From Candidatus Midichloriaceae bacterium (lineage in GTDB: Bacteria; Pseudomonadota; Alphaproteobacteria; Rickettsiales; Midichloriaceae), in assembly GCA_029266655.1 (NCBI GenBank), contig JAQSWL010000006.1, forward strand, positions 1-60,777: a stretch of 60,777 nt of DNA, given 5' to 3'. Both the position numbers and the translations under genes were made by a program. Below the pieces are notes generated by a model. It ran no database searches. It was not told the origin of the DNA and saw nothing but the letters and a program-made list of their open reading frames with translations. Below, in pieces: positions 27,693 to 36,837 of this stretch (positions are counted from its first letter, which is position 1; each line of letters starts with the position of its first letter).

Positions 27693-28898
27693 ATGCGCCA
27701 ATATACATTAACCTCTGAAAATTTATCGTCTTCAGAGCCTGTTTGTAGACCTTCTAACTTCAAAAAATTCAAAGAATCATTACTGGAAGAAGTTAGAGTT
27801 GAAAAAATTTTGGACTATACCCAAAGCCAATCTTTTTTTGCTTGCATTGAATCTCTAGAAAAGGGCTATCATGCAAAACTAGAGCAATTTTTAAAAACCA
27901 TTAAAGATTATAGAACAAGGCAAATAGAAAATATTAGCCAGAACGAAAAAGCAAAATTATACCATTTGGAAGCTTGTTTTACAGGCGCTATTATAATGAA
28001 TGATAAAGATGCCGTACTCTTAATTCACCTGCACTTACAAAAAACATTATTCCAAGAAAGCGTATCTAGAATGCTGCCTTTAATTTTAAAATTTGACTCT
28101 AGTGAAATTTTAGACACTTTAATTGATATATCGCATAGAGGATCTGCATTTAAAAAAAGTTTAGTAGAGCTGCGCATACTTTATTTTTTAAATTTTTCTT
28201 ACATAAAAGATCTTGATTACCAAATTTCTAACTATTGCATATTAACTTATCTATCAAATGCTGAAATGTTTGATGCGTATTGCCCAAGCTACATAGCATT
28301 AATTAAAAATTTGGGTTTAACAGCCGAAGATAATAAACTTATTTTTGAAGATAAATTCTTCTATCTTGATATAAATATTCAATTATTAGCCACCAAAGTT
28401 TTAATAAAACAACTGATACGAGACCCATTGGGATCTAAGACACCTGCAACTATAAAGGAGTCTGACACCCAAGACCAATTTTATAAAATTTTGCTCTATG
28501 ATACAGCAAGGCGTTTATCAGTTATTAATGTTTGCTTAGATATGACATTTTATGAATGTATGAGGCTAATACGCTGCGTAGAACAATTTCATGAAAGGCT
28601 TGCATCAAAAGGTCTTATTAAAGAATTTTTACAGACAGCTAATCCTAGAAGTAAAAATTTTAGGGCTTTTGATATAGCAAAGCAAAACGACTTAGCCAGC
28701 ATTAGCAATATCGCAGATATAATAAAACTAAGCATGATGTGCTGCATTGGATCTAATTTTAATACTAAATACCCAGTTGATGGGGGAACAGAAAGTCAAT
28801 TGGCATTTATTGGAAAATTCTGCAAGATTATAATAAAAGACGTGGTTAAGAATACCTCAATCAATTCACTGCAGGAATGCAATATTTCTATGGCCTAA
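27693..28898 (+). CDS. Hypothetical protein, unknown
   Basis: A 401-residue soluble protein with no family I can name. It is rich in Leu, Ile, Lys and Phe and looks all-helical, with several amphipathic stretches (about 30-90 and 265-330) that could form a repeat-like or coiled arrangement. It has no signal peptide. It lies 33 bases after the RND gene and 47 before nuoG, the same direction as both, yet has no link to either in function. It resembles in style, not in sequence that I can align, the hypothetical proteins at 15683-17925. Confidence 0.6.
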   Translation: MRQYTLTSENLSSSEPVCRPSNFKKFKESLLEEVRVEKILDYTQSQSFFACIESLEKGYHAKLEQFLKTIKDYRTRQIENISQNEKAKLYHLEACFTGAIIMNDKDAVLLIHLHLQKTLFQESVSRMLPLILKFDSSEILDTLIDISHRGSAFKKSLVELRILYFLNFSYIKDLDYQISNYCILTYLSNAEMFDAYCPSYIALIKNLGLTAEDNKLIFEDKFFYLDINIQLLATKVLIKQLIRDPLGSKTPATIKESDTQDQFYKILLYDTARRLSVINVCLDMTFYECMRLIRCVEQFHERLASKGLIKEFLQTANPRSKNFRAFDIAKQNDLASISNIADIIKLSMMCCIGSNFNTKYPVDGGTESQLAFIGKFCKIIIKDVVKNTSINSLQECNISMA

Positions 28899-28945
28899 CT
28901 TATGGGGTTATGGTATAAATTTTAGAGGATAATTTCGGTTAAAAT

Positions 28946-30970
28946 ATGATATCAGTTACAGTTAATGGCAAGATCGTAGAAGTTCCAAATCACTATACAG
29001 TGCTTCAGGCATGTGAAGAAGCTGGCGCTGAGATTCCCAGATTTTGCTATCATGAACGCTTAGAGATTGCTGGTAACTGCCGCATGTGCCTAGTTAAGAT
29101 AGATAAAATACCAAAGCCTGTTGCTAGTTGTGCTCAGCCTATTGCAGATGGAATGGTTATATACACCAACACTGAAGAAGTGAAAAAGATGCGCGAAGGC
29201 GTTATGGAATTTTTACTCATCAACCACCCTCTAGATTGCCCAATATGTGACCAAGCTGGCGAGTGCGATTTGCAAGATCAGGCAATGGCATATGGCAGAG
29301 GCGTTAATAGATTTGCCGAAAATAAACGCTCTGTTGAAGAGAAAAACATGGGCCCTCTGATTAAAACCTTCATGACCAGGTGCATACATTGCACAAGATG
29401 CATACGCTTTTTAGAAGATGTGGCGGGCACTTGTGAACTTGGCGCCGTAGACCGCGGCGAACAAATGCAAATAACGACTTATGTAGAAAAATCTATTACC
29501 TCTGAGCTTTCTGGTAACATAATTGATTTATGCCCTGTTGGTGCCTTAACATCAAAGCCATATGCTTTTAAAGCTCGCTCTTGGGAGTTAACCAGGACTG
29601 AATCTATAGACGTATTAGATGCTGTAGGAAGCAATATAAGAATTGATAGTAGAGCTAATGAAGTGATGAGGATTTTACCTCGCCTCAATGAGCTGGTAAA
29701 TGAAGAGTGGATTGGAGATAAAACCAGGTTTGCATATGATGGCTTAAAGTATCAACGCTTAGACCAACCTATGATCAAAAAAAGCGGCAAACTCACCCCT
29801 TGCAGCTGGGAAGAAGCTCTGAAAGCCATAAAAGAAAAAGTAGCTAGTTCAAACCCACAAAAAATTGGTGCCATTGCTGGCGATCTTACCGATGTAGAAA
29901 CCATGTATGCTGCTAAACATTTCTTAAAAGGAATTGGCTCTAGTAACTTTGATTGCAGACAAGATGGCAGCCCTATTGAAAACCACAACCGCTCTGACTA
30001 TATTTTTAATACTACCATTAAAGGTATTGAAGAAGCGGATTTTTGCTTGATAATCGGCAGTAATCCAAGACATGAGGCTCCAATACTTAATGCCCGTTTA
30101 CGAAAAGCTTTTGTGCAAAAAAGTATGCAGATAGCTTTAATTGGCGAAAAAGTTGATTTAAACTACGATTATAAGCATTTGGGTGACAACCCTTGGCTGC
30201 TAACGCAAATAGCATCTAACCAACATCCTTACTGTGAAACATTAAAACAATATAAGCGACCTATGCTTATAATTGGCTCTGGTGCTTTAGCGCGCGAAGA
30301 TGCGTGTGCAGTGCTATATTATGCTAAAAAGCTTGGATTCAAATTTGGGTTCATCAAAGATGATTGGAATGGCTTCAATGTTATGCAGCGCGTTGCTTCT
30401 AGAGTTGGTGGTCTCGACATTGACTTTATTCCTGAAAAAGATGGCAAATCAACAAGTAAAATGCTTTTAACACAAATGGATATGTTATTTCTGTTAGGCG
30501 CTGATGAGGTTAACCTTTCAAATCAAAAATTTGTAGTTTATATAGGGCATCATGGTGATAAATCTGCACCTAAGGCTGATGTAATTTTACCAGCACCTGC
30601 ATATACCGAAAAAGATGGAATTTATGTTAATCTCGAAGGCAGAGCTCAAAAAGCTAGAGCAGCTGTGGAGCCTTTAGGAGAAGCAAAACCTGAATGGCAA
30701 ATTTTCTATGAATTATCCAAAATAATAGGATTAGAGGCAGAAAATAGCTTAAATGCTGTGCGCAAAAGCATGGCAAAAGCCAACCCAGTTTTTGCTAGCT
30801 TTGATGTTACTAAGAGCGAAACTATTAGCCCAGATCTTGGTAGATCATGTGACTTTTCTTTGGATAAATTACAAAACCCGATCAAAAACTTTTACATGAC
30901 TGATCCTATTTCTAGAAACTCCAGAACTATGGCTCAGTGTTCAAAAGATATACTTAACTCAGAAGGTTAA
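28946..30970 (+). CDS. nuoG: NADH-quinone oxidoreductase subunit G
   Basis: Large iron-sulfur subunit of respiratory complex I. The N-terminal 2Fe-2S ferredoxin domain has FCYHERLEIAGNCRMC and a later Cys; the N5 cluster motif HPLDCPICDQAGECDLQ follows at about 90-106; the N4 ligands are in CIHCTRCIRF and CPVGAL. The rest is the molybdopterin-oxidoreductase-like region, shortened as in alphaproteobacteria (674 residues in total). The other nuo genes are not adjacent on the sides visible here, so nuoG is isolated. Confidence 0.95.
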   Translation: MISVTVNGKIVEVPNHYTVLQACEEAGAEIPRFCYHERLEIAGNCRMCLVKIDKIPKPVASCAQPIADGMVIYTNTEEVKKMREGVMEFLLINHPLDCPICDQAGECDLQDQAMAYGRGVNRFAENKRSVEEKNMGPLIKTFMTRCIHCTRCIRFLEDVAGTCELGAVDRGEQMQITTYVEKSITSELSGNIIDLCPVGALTSKPYAFKARSWELTRTESIDVLDAVGSNIRIDSRANEVMRILPRLNELVNEEWIGDKTRFAYDGLKYQRLDQPMIKKSGKLTPCSWEEALKAIKEKVASSNPQKIGAIAGDLTDVETMYAAKHFLKGIGSSNFDCRQDGSPIENHNRSDYIFNTTIKGIEEADFCLIIGSNPRHEAPILNARLRKAFVQKSMQIALIGEKVDLNYDYKHLGDNPWLLTQIASNQHPYCETLKQYKRPMLIIGSGALAREDACAVLYYAKKLGFKFGFIKDDWNGFNVMQRVASRVGGLDIDFIPEKDGKSTSKMLLTQMDMLFLLGADEVNLSNQKFVVYIGHHGDKSAPKADVILPAPAYTEKDGIYVNLEGRAQKARAAVEPLGEAKPEWQIFYELSKIIGLEAENSLNAVRKSMAKANPVFASFDVTKSETISPDLGRSCDFSLDKLQNPIKNFYMTDPISRNSRTMAQCSKDILNSEG

Positions 30971-31038
30971 ATACGGTAATTACATCTAATACCTACCCAC
31001 TAAAATAATTGGGTATAAGAAGCTGAAATATAGGAAAA

Positions 31039-31120
31039 GTCATTGCAAGGGGCCCAGTGCCTATTCGGCAATCTAGAAAAATAGACTACCGCATTTGGCA
31101 CGCCACATTTGCAGTGATGA
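31039..31120. repeat. Possible rickettsial-type palindromic repeat (single copy)
   Basis: The segment begins GTCATTGCAAGG, contains CGGCAATCTAGAAAAATAGA, and ends TTGCAGTGATGA, so its ends are weakly inverted. Repeats with GTCATTGC and GCAATCTAG motifs are common in Rickettsiales genomes. Only one copy is in this window, which limits the call. It directly adjoins repeat D copy 3 in the 532-bp nuoG-tlc spacer. Confidence 0.4.
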
Positions 31121-31124
31121 TCTT

Positions 31125-31281
31125 ATACTAAATCTCAAAATAAATTGAGATAGTAAAGCCAGATTTTGGCAAAGTGCGATGGGAGAAAGCAGTTGAATAT
31201 TTTACAGATTCATCAATTTTTTACCAAGCAAATTTGCTAAAAGATGAGCTTTAATACTCAATTTATTTTGAGATTTAGTAT
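31125..31281 (+). repeat. Inverted-repeat element family D, copy 3
   Basis: A 157-bp copy with perfect 25-bp terminal inverted repeats (ATACTAAATCTC... to ...AAATTGAG on the left and its exact complement on the right). The core shows GCCAGATTTTGGC and the palindrome AGCAAATTTGCT. It occupies the middle of the long spacer between nuoG and tlc. Confidence 0.9.
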
Positions 31282-31314
31282 CACCCATTATCCGCATAAT
31301 TTAAAAAGTAAAAC

Positions 31315-31331
31315 ATAAAGGCTTAGCTATA
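31315..31331 (+). repeat. Solo right end of repeat A
   Basis: ATAAAGGCTTAGCTATA is identical to the right end of family A copies. The rest of the element is not present, so this is a remnant or a partial insertion in the nuoG-tlc spacer. Confidence 0.55.
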
Positions 31332-31445
31332 GAATCTTGCGTAGCAATAAATTTATATCATTTTCCAAAAATAATTTAAGAGTTGGTATAATATAAATGT
31401 ATTTATATATTATAATACTATTTTCGAATTATATTAATAGGTGGG

Positions 31446-31474
31446 TTGACGCGCCACGAATTAAGTAATATAGC
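31446..31474 (+). promoter_or_regulatory. Candidate sigma-70 type promoter of tlc
   Basis: TTGACG (31446-31451) and TATAGC (31469-31474) are separated by 17 bases, the best spacing for a housekeeping promoter. Transcription would start about 20 bases before the tlc start codon at 31503. The remaining spacer (31332-31445) is AT-rich with nothing else recognisable. Confidence 0.4.
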
Positions 31475-31502
31475 TGGAAATTAGCATAACTTATAATGGC
31501 TG

Positions 31503-32906
31503 GTGGTTTTGTTTATAGACTTTCTAATTAAAATAAGTCGCTTCAATTTTGGTAATTTCGAAAGGAAAGAGTTTCGCAAATTCTTACTTATGGGCTTCAT
31601 GTTTGCCCTTATAATTGGTGTATATTGGACCTTACGCCCATTAAGAGATGCTATCTTCATTGGGCTTGTCGATAAAATGGATCTTCCATATGCCAAAACT
31701 TTATCTGTTATTGTTTTACTACCCTTGGTTATCTCTTATACCCAAGCGCTTGAACGCCTTTCTTGGCGAAGAATGTTAGTATTTATGCCAATTATTTATG
31801 GCAGTTGCTTTATGACAATGTCTCTTGCAATAACGTTTGCACAGGATCCTGCATATCCAAAAGCGGAAATGCCTTTATTAATTTCTATTGCCGTACAGGT
31901 ATTAGGGTACTTATGCTATATTTTAGTTGAAAGTTTTGGGTCTTTAGTAGTAGCCTTATTTTGGGCCTTTAGCTCTGACACTACAGAACCAACATCAGCT
32001 AAACGTGGATTTCCCTTGGTAATTGCAATTGGCCAAATTGGCGGCATGGTTTTACCCTACACGGTAGGGGGGCTTCCATATCGTTTAGGGCTTTATACAG
32101 ACGGCCTTTCCATGTTTATCGTGAGTATTTTAATTTTCTGCATAGCTCCATTATTCAGATATTTCCTAAAAACAACTCCCAAGGATTTGCTAATTTCTTT
32201 CCAAGAGCAAAATAAGATAGATGATGAAATTACCAAGCAAGAACATCCTGGGTTTTTCTCTGGGCTTAAATTGATCCTAGATAATAAATATTTGCTGGGA
32301 ATTTTTATGGTAAATTTCATTTATGACTTTTTGGTAACCATCTTTGATTTTAACTTCAAGGTTGCTGCAAGCCATCATTATACAGGAGTTGCACTTACAA
32401 ACTATTTAAGTATTTATGGATCTACTGTTAATGGGGTTTCGCTGCTGTGTCTTTTGCTAGGAATAAGTAGCATTACCCGCTTTTTAGGCGTGAGAGTTTC
32501 ACTTGTGATCACGCCAATTATTGTGGGGGTTGCTCTTACTGGATTCTTATTTTTAGATTCACTATCATTTTTATATGGCATTATGATAGCCTCCAAAGCT
32601 ATTAATTATGCTTTAAACGGCCCTACCCTTAAACAGCTTTATATACCTGTAACTAGGGATGCTAGATTTAAAGCTCAAGCTTGGATAGAAACCTTTGGCT
32701 CGCGCACTGCTAAAGACGGTAGCTCTTTAATTAATATGTTACTTAAGCCTCTGCAATCTTGGTTTGGAGAAGCAGCAGGTAAATTCTATTATTTAGGCAT
32801 TGTAGGAGTTATAGCCTTCCCTCTCCTCGCTCTTTGGTTTGCAACCGGAATTTATCTAGGCGGTAAATTCACTAAGGCTGTTGAAGAGAAAAAGCTGATT
32901 TGTTGA
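31503..32906 (+). CDS. tlc: Tlc/NTT-family nucleotide (ATP/ADP) translocase
   Basis: Carrier of the family by which obligate intracellular bacteria and plastids exchange ADP for host ATP or import other nucleotides. The 467 residues have about eleven or twelve membrane helices. Near the N-terminus ERKEFRKFLLMGFMFAL and WTLRPLRDAIF match the conserved NTT start. The exact substrate cannot be inferred: Rickettsia has five paralogues with different nucleotide preferences. The start is a GTG at 31503; the upstream ATG at 31496 is in another frame and soon stops. This gene is strong evidence for an intracellular life. Confidence 0.88.
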   Translation: MVLFIDFLIKISRFNFGNFERKEFRKFLLMGFMFALIIGVYWTLRPLRDAIFIGLVDKMDLPYAKTLSVIVLLPLVISYTQALERLSWRRMLVFMPIIYGSCFMTMSLAITFAQDPAYPKAEMPLLISIAVQVLGYLCYILVESFGSLVVALFWAFSSDTTEPTSAKRGFPLVIAIGQIGGMVLPYTVGGLPYRLGLYTDGLSMFIVSILIFCIAPLFRYFLKTTPKDLLISFQEQNKIDDEITKQEHPGFFSGLKLILDNKYLLGIFMVNFIYDFLVTIFDFNFKVAASHHYTGVALTNYLSIYGSTVNGVSLLCLLLGISSITRFLGVRVSLVITPIIVGVALTGFLFLDSLSFLYGIMIASKAINYALNGPTLKQLYIPVTRDARFKAQAWIETFGSRTAKDGSSLINMLLKPLQSWFGEAAGKFYYLGIVGVIAFPLLALWFATGIYLGGKFTKAVEEKKLIC

Positions 32907-32979
32907 TGGCAGCAGTTAACTAAAAATTAATCATTTTTCTGTAAAGATATTAGGTATAGAAACTTTTTGGTTCACACCT

Positions 32980-35079
32980 ATGGCACAGGGATATCCACGG
33001 TTAAGGGCGAAATTTAAAAAAGAACTCTTACAACTGTTAAATGATAAAGCTAAATTTCTCATAGGTTCCGACACACTAAAAAATTTACCTAAGGATACGA
33101 ATTTTTTCCGTTACACAACTGGTTATGACGAAAGGCTTATCAACAAGCGGGCAGACCAATTAATAGAATCTTTACCAAACAAATTTTTTGAAGAACTGTC
33201 ATATCTAGACCAGCAAGCTGCTAAAGAGATGATGGTGGAAGAATTATTTAATAACCATATCGATCTTAAACAAGATTTGGACTTTGCCAACTTCCTGTTG
33301 GAACTATTTGATAAATTGCTAATTTTGCTAAAAGACCTAGCTCTTGAAAGACAAGCAAACCCTGTAGAGGTGACACTTAAAGATCCTAAAACATTGAGTG
33401 CACTGGATTTAAGCTGGCAAGCTTATAAGTTACAGGAGAAAAACCTCTCTGATAGCATGAGCCATACTATTATTACCAATTTCAAAAGGTACATTAATTA
33501 CTTAGAAAAGGAATCCAAATTATTAGAAAATGCTACTAGTTATGCAGACCTAAGTAAAAAACTAGAGCTACTCGATGAGCATATTAGTATGTTACGATTA
33601 TTACAATTTAATGCAAATTTGCAAAAACTACCTGCTGTTTTAAAAGATATAGAAAGCGTCTATGGCAAAGAGGGTAAGCCATCTTTAAAAGATCTTGAAC
33701 AAGAGAAAGCACTTTTACAATTAAAACTTGTTCAAGCTAAAGAAGTTGAAGAAGTAGCGATGATAAAAAGGCTAAAACTTTCCGAAGGTGATAAGCTTGA
33801 GCCCAACGGCTTAACCAAGCATCAAGCTTTTGCATGTAAGTTATTCAATGAAGCATACACGTCCAGAAGAGAATTACCAGAAACTCAAAAGAAATTTGTG
33901 CAAGAATTCTTGGTTAGTATACTTGGTAACCCGCGGTTAAATAAAGCGCTTGGCAGAGATGATATCCTGAGCCGGTTTACCTATAAAACCAGAAATCCAG
34001 AGATATTTTTAGCAGCTGCGGAAAAGCTGTTGAAGATAGCAAATAATCAAGAAGGCACAGAAATTAAGGATGAAGATAGGTTAAGCTTGCGGGAATATGG
34101 TATTTTGCTAGATTACACCAGCATGTTATCTGATTTCAATGGCCCTAGTAGAGTGCAATTGTTAGAAGACAATGGAACGCTAAAATCCCTATATGATAAA
34201 GTAAATGAAATAAAACCAATACTAGAAAACGTCAGCAAGTCAATTACTGAGGAAGCCAGCAAGAAAATTAACTCAGGTGACTTGCTTTTGAATCACATTG
34301 AAAGGCGTGCGGAAATCGCAAACAAGAAAGTAGATGCAAGGGAAAAATTTAGTTTGCTCATAACAAAACACTTACATACAGTTAAGCTGGTTCAAAAAGA
34401 TGAGGGGGTTTTCATCTCACATGCCCATAGTAGAGGGCGCGGAACTGATGAATTTAATGTTAGGGTTTATCTATTCTCCGACGTTTATACATTAGATATT
34501 AAGCCCCTGATCAATAAAGGATTTGAGGAAAAATTAAAAGCTAAGTATGGGGATGATTACGCAGAAGCTATTAATAAAAAATACAAAGGTATAGAAAAAA
34601 ACTTGCACCAAAATACTGGAGAGAAATTTGCAAATGTTGCTCTGCGTGCAGATAGTGAATACATAAAAACCTTTTTTGCAGATTTCATAGGCTATTTAGG
34701 CCACAACAAGCTAGTAGCGGAAGATTTAGACCTAATTCATGCAGATATCATGAATGGAGCTAAAGAGAAAAACCGAATGTTATGCTCTGAGTTTGCAGCA
34801 AGAACTACTGTGGCTGCTTTCATTGAACTAAACAATAAACTTAAAGAAAAGCTTGGAAAAGAATTAGGTATAGAGGTAGAAGAAGATGTAATAAACATAC
34901 CATTTAGCAATCGCGAAAGGTTCAGAACAATGCATCCCGATAGATTACTAGAAATTTTATCTGATAAAGGGTGCATAAAAGAGATGGAGCGTACAGAGAC
35001 AGAGAAAAAATATTTTAGCTTTGCAAATAAAGTAACCGAACAAAAGGCTGCAAAATCTACCACAAACGAAAGGGGGTAG
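32980..35079 (+). CDS. Hypothetical protein with possible C-terminal cysteine-hydrolase domain
   Basis: A 699-residue soluble protein. Residues 1-450 are helical and charged (Leu, Lys, Glu, Asp), with coiled-coil-like stretches about 180-270 and 400-450. The C-terminal 220 residues look like a separate globular domain: HAHSRGRGTDEFN near 485 and, later, MLCSEFAARTTVAAF near 600. A His-containing strand before a CSEF/CSEL motif is the order seen in permuted NlpC/P60 (YiiX/YebB-like) cysteine hydrolases, so I suspect such an enzyme, but this is inference from short motifs. It follows tlc by 73 bases. A secreted effector is possible; no export signal can be identified. Confidence 0.55.
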   Translation: MAQGYPRLRAKFKKELLQLLNDKAKFLIGSDTLKNLPKDTNFFRYTTGYDERLINKRADQLIESLPNKFFEELSYLDQQAAKEMMVEELFNNHIDLKQDLDFANFLLELFDKLLILLKDLALERQANPVEVTLKDPKTLSALDLSWQAYKLQEKNLSDSMSHTIITNFKRYINYLEKESKLLENATSYADLSKKLELLDEHISMLRLLQFNANLQKLPAVLKDIESVYGKEGKPSLKDLEQEKALLQLKLVQAKEVEEVAMIKRLKLSEGDKLEPNGLTKHQAFACKLFNEAYTSRRELPETQKKFVQEFLVSILGNPRLNKALGRDDILSRFTYKTRNPEIFLAAAEKLLKIANNQEGTEIKDEDRLSLREYGILLDYTSMLSDFNGPSRVQLLEDNGTLKSLYDKVNEIKPILENVSKSITEEASKKINSGDLLLNHIERRAEIANKKVDAREKFSLLITKHLHTVKLVQKDEGVFISHAHSRGRGTDEFNVRVYLFSDVYTLDIKPLINKGFEEKLKAKYGDDYAEAINKKYKGIEKNLHQNTGEKFANVALRADSEYIKTFFADFIGYLGHNKLVAEDLDLIHADIMNGAKEKNRMLCSEFAARTTVAAFIELNNKLKEKLGKELGIEVEEDVINIPFSNRERFRTMHPDRLLEILSDKGCIKEMERTETEKKYFSFANKVTEQKAAKSTTNERG

Positions 35080-35103
35080 CATAATAACCACGATCACCTT
35101 AAC

Positions 35104-35131
35104 TCTTGTCGCGACAACAAGATTTTAAATT
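35104..35131 (+). terminator. Weak rho-independent terminator
   Basis: TCTTGT and ACAAGA (35104-35109, 35117-35122) form a six-base stem with loop CGCGACA, followed by TTTTAAATTTT. It lies 25 bases after the 699-residue gene, between it and the convergent NDUFA9-like gene. Confidence 0.45.
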
Positions 35132-35139
35132 TTGATATA

Positions 35140-36060
35140 TCACGACAGATAAGTTGGCACAATGATTTCTAAATGCCTAGGCTTTATACCAAGCTCTTTA
35201 AGCCCATCTTGCTTTGTTAAAATGTTATCATGCTTAAGAAGATTAACTTGATCCAAAGTCAATAATGGCTTAGGTAGTGCACCTGTAAAGCAAGCTATTG
35301 TTTTAGCAATTGGAAATGGGATAGATAAAAACAATCTTTTGCGCCCAGTAATCTTAAGAATTAATTCCATAATTGCACGCATGCTATATACTTTAGGCCC
35401 ACCAAGCTCAAAGATTTTACCGTTTGTTATTCCCTCTTTATCTTGCAAACAAGCGCTTATGCTAGCTGCTACATCATCCACATAAACAGGTTGGAACTTT
35501 GTATTTCCACCACCTATAAGTGGCATAAACAAAGATATTTTAGACATATTATTAAACATATTAATAAAATTGTCTTCCGCCCCAAAAAGCACCGAAGGCC
35601 TTAAAATTGAAGCATTTGGATAGTGTTTTAAAATAGCTTTTTCCCCAGCCAATTTGCTCTTGGCATATTGAGAATCACCAGCATCTTCACTTAAAAGTGC
35701 AGAGACATGAACGAATTTTTTAACTTTATGCTTAGTACACAACTCGGCAACTTTTTGAGGAAGGACATGGTGTAATGCTTCAAAATTCTGCCTACCCCTG
35801 GAGTAAAGGGTTCCAATTAAATTTACTACATAGTCAGATTTCTCTATACATTTTTCCAACTTTTTATAATTGGTCGCATCAGAGTCAATAAGAGCTATTT
35901 GCCCGACTGCTCCAGCTATATTAAGTTTTTGAGCTTTCAGCGAAGCATTCCTAGAAAGAACTTGTATTCTAAAACCTAGTTTTGCCAATCTTCTTACCAC
36001 ATAAGAACCTAAAAAACCGGCCCCGCCGATAACGGTAACTATAGGATTATCTCTGATCAT
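35140..36060 (-). CDS. NAD(P)-binding, complex I NDUFA9-like protein
   Basis: Atypical short-chain dehydrogenase/epimerase relative of the complex I accessory subunit NDUFA9, found widely in alphaproteobacteria. VTVIGGAGFLGSYVVRRL near the N-terminus is the dinucleotide-binding loop; YAKSKLAGE (about 165-173) holds the Tyr-x3-Lys pair; ILRPSVLFG and PVYVDDVA follow as in that family. The 307 residues are of usual length. The ATG at 36060 is used rather than the GTG three codons earlier. It is divergent from sodB. Its role in complex I assembly or quinone binding is inferred from relatives. Confidence 0.82.
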   Translation of the reverse strand: MIRDNPIVTVIGGAGFLGSYVVRRLAKLGFRIQVLSRNASLKAQKLNIAGAVGQIALIDSDATNYKKLEKCIEKSDYVVNLIGTLYSRGRQNFEALHHVLPQKVAELCTKHKVKKFVHVSALLSEDAGDSQYAKSKLAGEKAILKHYPNASILRPSVLFGAEDNFINMFNNMSKISLFMPLIGGGNTKFQPVYVDDVAASISACLQDKEGITNGKIFELGGPKVYSMRAIMELILKITGRKRLFLSIPFPIAKTIACFTGALPKPLLTLDQVNLLKHDNILTKQDGLKELGIKPRHLEIIVPTYLS

Positions 36061-36112
36061 TATTTCCACTCAAATTCAATTTAGTTATGCTTTTATCATT
36101 TTAAATCTTGCA

Positions 36113-36131
36113 AAATAGCAAAGTGCTATTT
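36113..36131. promoter_or_regulatory. Inverted repeat in the sodB upstream region (possible operator)
   Basis: AAATAGCA-AAG-TGCTATTT is a perfect 8-bp inverted repeat in the 133-bp spacer between the divergent NDUFA9-like and sodB genes. A TTGCAA hexamer overlaps its left arm. Ehrlichia controls its sodB-virB operon through a dedicated regulator, so an operator here is plausible, but this is inference. Confidence 0.4.
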
Positions 36132-36193
36132 AAATAATACTATGTGTTACTATAAAATAAAGTTTATTATTATTTAAAAGAGATCGAGGTTTT

Positions 36194-36823
36194 ATGACAT
36201 TAAACCCACTTCATAGTCAAGAGAAATTTCCCTTCAGCTTACCAAAGCTTCCATATGCTAAGGATGCGCTAAATCCTCATATAACTGAGAACACCTTGAA
36301 TTATCATTATGATAAGCACCATCAGGCTTATGTAACCAACTTAAATAACTTGGTGAAAGGCACAGAACTTGAGGGCAAAACCCTAGAAGAAATTATCATG
36401 CTTACAAAGAATGATTCTGCAAAAGCTGGTATATTTAACAATGCTGCCCAAATTTGGAATCACACTTTTTACTGGCATTGCATGAAACCTAGCGGTGGCG
36501 GCATGCCAACCGGTAAGCTTATGGATATGATAGTAAGAGATTTTGGTAGCTTTGATACTTTCAAAGAACAATTTAAACAAGCTGGCATAACCCAATTTGG
36601 TAGCGGATGGGCTTGGCTTGTACTAGAAGGCGATAAGCTCAAAATCACTAAAACACCAAATGCAGATTTGCCAATGGCTCATAACCAGCGCGCTCTTATG
36701 ACTGTGGACGTTTGGGAGCATGCTTATTACCTTGACTATCAAAATCGCAGACCTGACTATGTTACAATCTTTTTAGACCATTTGGTCAATTGGGATTTTG
36801 CTAATAAAAACCTTAATCTATAA
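36194..36823 (+). CDS. sodB: Superoxide dismutase, iron type
   Basis: Converts superoxide to oxygen and hydrogen peroxide in the cytoplasm. The metal ligands can be placed: H38 (LNYHYDKHH), H90 (QIWNHTFYWHC), D172 and H176 (DVWEHAYYLDY). AAQIWNHTFYW and FGSGWAWLV fit iron rather than manganese enzymes. The 209 residues include about ten extra at the N-terminus. ATCGAGG precedes the ATG. virB8 starts 14 bases after its stop. In Anaplasma and Ehrlichia, sodB is co-transcribed with virB8-virD4, and the same order is present here. Confidence 0.95.
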   Translation: MTLNPLHSQEKFPFSLPKLPYAKDALNPHITENTLNYHYDKHHQAYVTNLNNLVKGTELEGKTLEEIIMLTKNDSAKAGIFNNAAQIWNHTFYWHCMKPSGGGMPTGKLMDMIVRDFGSFDTFKEQFKQAGITQFGSGWAWLVLEGDKLKITKTPNADLPMAHNQRALMTVDVWEHAYYLDYQNRRPDYVTIFLDHLVNWDFANKNLNL

Positions 36824-36837
36824 ATCTGTAAGCAAAA

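Noticed and set aside
31496-31531. ATG upstream of tlc as the gene start
   Set aside because: It is in a different frame and reaches a stop after 11 codons; GTG at 31503 opens the tlc frame.
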